64,000 bases of DNA from SIG673 sp045638685 (GTDB lineage: Bacteria > Bacillota > Clostridia > Oscillospirales > CAG-272): the NCBI GenBank assembly GCA_045638685.1, contig JAZUBT010000007.1, positions 1 to 64,000 of the forward strand, read 5' to 3'. The stretch's first letter is position 1; every line of letters starts with the position of its first letter. A program made the translations under genes and the position numbers. The notes beneath the pieces are model-generated. The model did not search any database. It saw nothing but the letters and a program-made list of their open reading frames with translations, and was not told the origin of the DNA. Positions 59,284-64,000 of this stretch are shown here, one piece after another.

Positions 59284-60972
59284 TCAGTCCTCGCCGGAAA
59301 TTACGTAAGCGTAAACGGGCTGTCCGCCGTTAACAAGTGTTATCTCCGCATACGGGTTAACCTTCTCGCTTATTATCTCAACAGCCTTTTCAGCTTCCGA
59401 GGCAGTTACGTCCTCCCCGTAGTAAACGGTAATTATGCTGTTCTTTTTAACAGCCTCGGCAACCAGCGCAAGACATTCGTCTCTCGTATCGGTTACGTAT
59501 TTTACCTTGTTTTCAACAAGTCCGAGCATCTGACCTGTCTTTATATGCTTACCGTCAAACGTGGAATCGTGCGCCGCGTAGGTTATCGACGTCGTTCTGG
59601 TTTCTGCTATCTTTTCTTCCATAGCCGCTCTGTTTTCCTCAACCGAAAGGTCCTCGGAGAAGGCAAACATTGCTGATACGCCCTGCGGAACGGAGACGGT
59701 CTTAATAACCTCTACCCTCTTATCGGTGGTAAGGTCTGCCGCTGCCTTAGCAACAAGATAAATATTACTGTTATTCGGAAGAACGAATACAGTTTCAGCG
59801 GGCGTTGCCGCTATCGCTTTAAGCATATCTTCGGTGCTTGGGTTCATGGTCTGACCGCCCGTTACGAGCTTATCAACGCCAAGGTCGGTAAATACCTCCT
59901 TAATTCCGTCGCCGGAGCAAACGCTGACAAATCCGTAAGGCTTTTCTGCGGGAACGGATACAAATTCGTCCTTTTCCTCCGCCTTTTCCTCTTTAGCAAT
60001 AAGTCCGGAGTGCTGATTTTTCATGTTTTCGATTTTAACGGTATAGAACGAACCGTATTTTACAGCCTCGGAAAGAACACGTCCCGGATCGTCGGTATGA
60101 ACGTGAATTTTTATAATATCGGAGTCCTCAACGAAAACTACGCTGTCTCCCGCATTAATTACAAATTCATGAAGTGCTTCAACCGTTCCCTCTCCCTCGT
60201 ATTCCTTGCTCTTGGTAACTATGCACTCGGTACAGTAGGGGAAGGTTATGTTCTCGGTATCAAACTGCGAAAAATCAGCCTGTGAGGTTTCGCTGGCTTC
60301 AGAGGTGTTTTTTGCTTCAACAGGCTCGTTTTTAAGAGCTGCAAGCATTCCTCCGAGAACTGCTACGAAACCGCTTCCGCCTGCGTCAACAACGTTTGCC
60401 TGCTTTAATACGGGAAGCATATCGGGGGTTTTCGCAAGCATTTCGCGAGCCGCAGTAAGCATACCGCCGAAAAGCTCTACCATATCGTCGGTCGCGCCAC
60501 CCTCTGCGCTAACCATCTCGGTGGCCTTTTCCGCGCTCGCTCTCATAACTGTAAGTATAGTTCCCTCTTTAGGAGCCATAACAGCTTTATAAGCAAGCTC
60601 TACGCCACGCGTAAACGCAGCTGCTACTTTAACCGTATCGGCGCTTTCTGTTTCCTTAAGCTCCTTTCCTACGCCTTTAAAAAACGAGGAAAGAATAACT
60701 CCGGAGTTTCCTCTCGCTGCGCGAAGGAAGGTCTTTGCAACCTTATCCGAAACCTCGGCAAGATTTCCCTTGAAGCCTGCAAGCTCTCCGTTTCTCGCGG
60801 GAAGCATTGTAAGGCTCATATTTATTCCCGTGTCTCCGTCAGGAACAGGGAAAACGTTAAGATTATTTATTTCGTCTCTTTCGTTATCAAGCGCGTTTGA
60901 CGCGGAGGTTACCATATCGCGATAAAGCTCTCCGTCAATAATCTTAGCGGTATTTACATTATCTTTTATCAT
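59284..60972 (-). CDS. fakA: DAK2/FakA-like fatty acid kinase (YloV family)
   Basis: A 562-residue protein. The first 210 residues are a DAK2-type kinase domain: FPVPDGDTGINMSLT near residue 42 binds Mg-ATP, and AARGNSGVILSSFFKG near residue 90 is the family signature. The rest contains a DegV-like and YloV C-terminal region, including FVFVLPNNSNIYLVA near residue 400. FakA phosphorylates fatty acids held by a FakB (DegV) partner to make acyl phosphate for phospholipid synthesis. The next gene upstream is a DegV protein, which completes the pair, though substrate choice is unproven. Confidence 0.88.
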   Translation of the reverse strand: MIKDNVNTAKIIDGELYRDMVTSASNALDNERDEINNLNVFPVPDGDTGINMSLTMLPARNGELAGFKGNLAEVSDKVAKTFLRAARGNSGVILSSFFKGVGKELKETESADTVKVAAAFTRGVELAYKAVMAPKEGTILTVMRASAEKATEMVSAEGGATDDMVELFGGMLTAAREMLAKTPDMLPVLKQANVVDAGGSGFVAVLGGMLAALKNEPVEAKNTSEASETSQADFSQFDTENITFPYCTECIVTKSKEYEGEGTVEALHEFVINAGDSVVFVEDSDIIKIHVHTDDPGRVLSEAVKYGSFYTVKIENMKNQHSGLIAKEEKAEEKDEFVSVPAEKPYGFVSVCSGDGIKEVFTDLGVDKLVTGGQTMNPSTEDMLKAIAATPAETVFVLPNNSNIYLVAKAAADLTTDKRVEVIKTVSVPQGVSAMFAFSEDLSVEENRAAMEEKIAETRTTSITYAAHDSTFDGKHIKTGQMLGLVENKVKYVTDTRDECLALVAEAVKKNSIITVYYGEDVTASEAEKAVEIISEKVNPYAEITLVNGGQPVYAYVISGED

Positions 60973-61036
60973 TGGATTTTATCCTTTTCAATTTATTTTA
61001 ATGAAACGCTATACTGAATTTCAGTCTTTAAATTAC

Positions 61037-61933
61037 TTATTTCTTCTCTCTGTCAGCGCCTCTTTCGTTGTTACCGACTACGAAAACCGCAATTGTTCTG
61101 TAACCCGCGTGCGCTCCTATAACCGGACCGATATAGTTCACTATAAATTCCTTCTCCGGAAGCTCGTCCTTTATCATATCTACAAGCATATCTACGTCGT
61201 CCTCACAGTCGGCGTGGCTTATAAATATAGGCGTTTCGTTTGTATCAGCCGCCTCGGATACTATCATATCCTTAAGCTTTTTTATAGCGGGGGTACGTCC
61301 ACGCATCTTATCATAGGGAGCAAGCTTTCCCTCGGGAGAAACGTAAAGCATAGGCTTTATCTGGAGCATAGAGCCGAAAAACGCTGCCGCAGAGGAAATT
61401 CTGCCACCTCTCTTAAGCTGACCGAGATCGTCAACGGTGAACTCGTGGCATATATTTTTCTTTAACTCCTCCGCATAGCTTACAAGCTCGTCAAACTCCA
61501 TTCCGTTAAGTCTCTTTTTAGCAAGGAGATATACGAGAAGTCCCTGTCCGCAGGAAGCGCCGAGCGAATCAACAACCGCTATCTTACGCTCCGGATATTC
61601 CTCAGAAAGCTCCTCGGCGACTATTTTGGCGTTTTGGCAGATGCTGGAAAGCGCCGATGAGAAGGAGATATAAACAACGTCCTTTCCCTCGTCAAGAGCA
61701 GGCTTAAACGCGTCCTCTATTTCGTAAGGGTTAAGCGCAGAGGTGGAAACGGTAGCTCCCGCCTTAAGGTCTGTGTAAAATTTCACAACCGGATATTCCG
61801 GATTATCGGGATAGCTTTTGTAGTTTTCTCCGTTTACCGAAAAGGTTATCGGAACAACAGAGATATCAAGGTCCTTAACCTGTGCCGCGGTAAGATCGCA
61901 GCCGGAGTCTGTAATAATTACGTAATTTGCCAT
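61037..61933 (-). CDS. DegV-family fatty acid-binding protein (FakB-like)
   Basis: A 298-residue DegV fold. DSGCDLTAAQV at the N-terminus, the TSALNPYEIEDAF segment near residue 62 (the Thr-Ser pair that binds the fatty acid head group) and SLGASCGQGLLVYL near residue 125 fit FakB-type proteins. It lies 64 bases before the FakA-like gene and shares a promoter at 62002-62030. The C-terminus extends past the usual length by about 15 charged residues (NNERGADREKK). Confidence 0.9.
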   Translation of the reverse strand: MANYVIITDSGCDLTAAQVKDLDISVVPITFSVNGENYKSYPDNPEYPVVKFYTDLKAGATVSTSALNPYEIEDAFKPALDEGKDVVYISFSSALSSICQNAKIVAEELSEEYPERKIAVVDSLGASCGQGLLVYLLAKKRLNGMEFDELVSYAEELKKNICHEFTVDDLGQLKRGGRISSAAAFFGSMLQIKPMLYVSPEGKLAPYDKMRGRTPAIKKLKDMIVSEAADTNETPIFISHADCEDDVDMLVDMIKDELPEKEFIVNYIGPVIGAHAGYRTIAVFVVGNNERGADREKK

Positions 61934-62001
61934 ATTTTTCAGTTCCTTTTCTTTTATTTACTTTTTAAGTATAGACAAATGGGAAAAAATATGTTATTAT
62001 T

Positions 62002-62030
62002 ATTTTACCATATATTTTTTATAAAATCAA
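62002..62030 (-). promoter_or_regulatory. Promoter of the DegV-FakA operon
   Basis: TTGATT (62025-62030), a 17-bp spacer and TAAAAT (62002-62007) on the minus strand; ribosome site AAGGAAC follows. Confidence 0.65.
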
Positions 62031-62121
62031 TGCTTTCTGCATAATTAATACCGCTTTTGCGGAAAAAGTTACAAAATAAATAAAAATATTTTTTCTTTTT
62101 TAAGAAAGGACGTGGCCGAAA

Positions 62122-62628
62122 ATGAATAAATATATTGAATGCGGAGCTATCGCTAATACTCACGGAATAGCCGGAGCCGTTAAAGCTCTTTCCTGGTGCG
62201 ATTCCCCCGAGGTCCTCGCCTCTCTCCCCTCGGTATTTACCGAGCAGCTGGGAGTTTACGTCGAGCTTACCGTAGAAAGCGCCTCCGTTTACAAGGACAC
62301 GGTTATCTTTACGTTTGCCGGAATAGACTCTATTGATAAAGCTGTAAGACTTAAGGGGAAAACGCTTTACGCTTTAAGAGATGACTTTCAGCTTGAGGAC
62401 GGAGAATATTTTATAGCCGACCTTATCGGTCTTGAGGTTATTGACGCCGAAAGCGGCGTGGTTTACGGAAAAATCGAGGGGGTAAACACAAACGCCTCGC
62501 AAATGCTTTATGAGGTAAGAACCGAATCGGGAATAAAGCTGCTTCCCGCTGTTGACGCTTTTATAAAGGAGATCGTTTACGAAAAATGCGTTTACGTTAA
62601 TAATATCCCCGGACTTCTTGACGATTAA
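62122..62628 (+). CDS. rimM: Ribosome maturation factor RimM
   Basis: A 168-residue protein helping assembly of the 30S subunit head near protein S19. The N-terminal barrel has YIECGAIANTHGIAGAVKAL, and the PRC-barrel domain starts near residue 92 with DGEYFIADLIGLEVID. The end LLPAVDAFIKEI is typical. AAGGACG stands upstream. The usual upstream rpsP and KH-domain gene are absent; the neighbour on that side is the divergent DegV operon. trmD follows after 66 bases. Confidence 0.95.
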   Translation: MNKYIECGAIANTHGIAGAVKALSWCDSPEVLASLPSVFTEQLGVYVELTVESASVYKDTVIFTFAGIDSIDKAVRLKGKTLYALRDDFQLEDGEYFIADLIGLEVIDAESGVVYGKIEGVNTNASQMLYEVRTESGIKLLPAVDAFIKEIVYEKCVYVNNIPGLLDD

Positions 62629-62694
62629 TTTCCGATACGGCGCCGTTTAAGTTCTATAACGAGCGCAGTCTCACCACGAAAGGACAAACTGAAA

Positions 62695-63372
62695 ATGAGA
62701 TTTGATATAATGACGCTTTTCCCCGAAATGATTGAAAACGTACTAAGCGAAAGCATTATCGGACGCGCAAGAAATAAAAACATTATCTCTGTCCACGCGC
62801 ACAATATAAGGGATTATTCCGAGGACAAGCACCGCCGCGTTGACGACACTCCTTGCGGCGGCGGAAAGGGTATGCTTATGGCTGTGCCGCCGATAGACGC
62901 CTGCCACAGCGCCGTTCTTGCAAAGGCTCCGAATCTTAAAACGAAAACCGTTTATATGTCTCCGCAGGGACGCGTTTTAACTCAGAGTGTCGCACGAGAG
63001 CTTGCGACCTACGACAGACTTATAATTCTCTGCGGTCATTACGAGGGTGTTGACCGTCGCGCCGTCGAGCTTCTCTGCGACGACGAAATCTCCATAGGAG
63101 ATTACGTCTTGACAGGCGGCGAGCTTCCCGCCTGTGTGCTTGTAGATACCGTCTCGCGTATGATTGAGGGCGTTCTGTCAGACGAGGAATGCTATTCAAG
63201 GGAAAGCTTTATGAACGGTATGCTTGAATATCCGCAATATACAAGACCTATCGAATATAAAGGAATGACGGTTCCCGACGTTCTTCTTTCGGGAGATCAC
63301 AAAAAAATCGAGCAGTGGCGTAAGGAAGCCGCTCTTGAATTAACCAAAAAGAACCGTCCCGACCTTCTTTAA
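62695..63372 (+). CDS. trmD: tRNA (guanine-37-N1)-methyltransferase
   Basis: A 225-residue SPOUT methyltransferase that makes m1G37 in tRNAs with G36. MRFDIMTLFPEMI at the start, HRRVDDTPCGGGKGMLM near residue 43 (catalytic Asp and SAM site) and ILCGHYEGVDRRAVE near residue 107 with the trefoil-knot ISIGDYVLTGGELPA near residue 128. The end (YKGMTVPDVLLSGDHKKIEQWRKEAA) is standard. rplS, its common downstream neighbour, is not there. Confidence 0.96.
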   Translation: MRFDIMTLFPEMIENVLSESIIGRARNKNIISVHAHNIRDYSEDKHRRVDDTPCGGGKGMLMAVPPIDACHSAVLAKAPNLKTKTVYMSPQGRVLTQSVARELATYDRLIILCGHYEGVDRRAVELLCDDEISIGDYVLTGGELPACVLVDTVSRMIEGVLSDEECYSRESFMNGMLEYPQYTRPIEYKGMTVPDVLLSGDHKKIEQWRKEAALELTKKNRPDLL

Positions 63373-63477
63373 AGTCGCGGCATATCAGCTTTTAAAACAT
63401 GCCGACCGACAGCAATATAAAAAGGCTTTACAGCGCCTTTTGACTGTAAAAAAATAATATAAAAAACGGAAACCGTT

Positions 63478-64000
63478 ATGGAAAAACTTAAAATTCCCTA
63501 CCCGATTATTGTTGAGGGTAAATACGATAAAATCAAGCTTTCCTCAATTACCGATGCCGATATATTCACAACCGACGGCTTTGGTATATTTACAAACGAG
63601 GAAAAGGTTACTCTTTTCAGAGCCCTTGCCGAAAAGCGCGGAAAAATTATAATTTTAACCGACAGCGACGGCGGCGGCACTATGATAAGAAGCCATTTAA
63701 AATCTCTTTTCCCCGCCGAAAAGCTTATAAATCTCTATATTCCGTCCGTTAAAGGAAAGGAAAAGCGCAAAAAAGCGCCGGGAAAGGAAGGCACTCTCGG
63801 TGTCGAGGGAACGGATACGAAAATTATTTTAGATATCCTTAAGCCCTTTGCCGATGTTGAGTTCACGCCTAAAGGCAATATCAGTAAAGCGGTAATGTAC
63901 GAGTACGGGCTGACGGGCAGCGAAAACGCCTCTCTCCTCAGAGAAAAGCTTGCCGTATCACTTGGCTTTCCCCCGAAAATCTCGCCAAACGCTCTCCTAT
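63478..64000 (+). CDS. rnmV: RNase M5-like TOPRIM protein, cut by window edge
   Basis: The frame starts at 63478 and is open to the window end (174 codons). IPYPIIVEGKYDKIKLSSI near residue 6 and IIILTDSDGGG near residue 57 are TOPRIM motifs with the metal Glu and Asp residues, followed by the RNase M5-type IRSHLKSLFP. The DSDGGG form differs slightly from the classic TDPDxxG of RNase M5, so a related TOPRIM nuclease is possible. RNase M5 trims 5S rRNA. It is the third gene after rimM-trmD, preceded by 105 bases in which a short AAAAGGC/GCCTTTT hairpin without T run is present. Confidence 0.72.
   Translation, partial: MEKLKIPYPIIVEGKYDKIKLSSITDADIFTTDGFGIFTNEEKVTLFRALAEKRGKIIILTDSDGGGTMIRSHLKSLFPAEKLINLYIPSVKGKEKRKKAPGKEGTLGVEGTDTKIILDILKPFADVEFTPKGNISKAVMYEYGLTGSENASLLREKLAVSLGFPPKISPNALL

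Overview
The window looks like a chromosomal segment of an endospore-forming, anaerobic member of the Bacillota, class Clostridia, probably an uncultured gut-type lineage. The reasons are the sporulation genes (spoIIIAH, yabP, yabQ), strong AGGAGG-type ribosome binding sites, sigma-A promoters with almost invariable 17-bp spacing, a fused clostridial-type PurL, and a split purine pathway ending in a PurO-type IMP cyclohydrolase. Composition is below 50% GC by eye. Genes are dense (57 protein genes, two of them cut by the window edges, plus two tRNAs) and mostly housekeeping. I see no rRNA, CRISPR array, prophage or insertion sequence.

Layout. 1-7.0 kb: a truncated P-loop kinase, a GT28 diacylglycerol glucosyltransferase, a cysteine desulfurase, a lone spoIIIAH, a 90-residue unknown, dxs with a long leader, and tRNA-Val(GAC) followed by a tandem duplication that carries the tRNA 3' end. 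7.2-20.2 kb: a KGGPGTGKS ATPase, then a minus-strand purine operon transcribed purE-C-F-M-N-O-lipoprotein-AICAR formyltransferase-D-L from a strong promoter at 20.2 kb. purB is not in the window. 20.5-23.7 kb: a TPM-domain/zinc-ribbon pair, a YugP-type metallopeptidase and a nitroreductase. 23.8-29.3 kb: a nucleoside salvage operon deoC-deoD-deoB-cdd-pdp plus a 2-hydroxyacid dehydrogenase, preceded by a compact promoter-structure-terminator unit that looks like a small RNA gene. 29.4-39.0 kb: a PfkB sugar kinase, ligA, obgE, an AraC regulator, an ABC exporter, nnrD and gpsA. 39.2-42.1 kb: hup-rqcP-yabP-yabQ, an orphan fumarase alpha subunit, and tRNA-Glu(CTC) with a second, decayed tRNA-tail copy. 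42.5-45.2 kb: an HTH-fused DNA adenine methylase and a strongly expressed membrane protein with an acidic linker. 45.3-52.1 kb: metY, glnS, gltX, an AEC transporter and a membrane protein. 52.2-64 kb: an aconitase-family hydratase, a GT2 glycosyltransferase with UDP-galactopyranose mutase, an unknown protein, gap, a FakA/FakB-like pair, rimM, trmD and a truncated RNase M5-like gene.

How the genes fit together. The pur operon covers all steps from PRPP to IMP except PurB. Its PurF has lost the N-terminal catalytic cysteine and other glutaminase residues, so it probably uses free ammonia. The deo cluster feeds nucleoside pentose into glycolysis, where gap also acts. The sporulation genes are scattered rather than in their usual operons.

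Most unusual signals: (1) both tRNA loci carry a second copy of the tRNA 3' tail plus terminator about 160 nt downstream, with similar junction sequences, resembling in plan the tyrT/rtT repeats of E. coli; (2) the 75-nt three-way-junction RNA upstream of deoC; (3) the cysteine-less PurF. All coordinates and motifs were read by eye, and no database search was possible.
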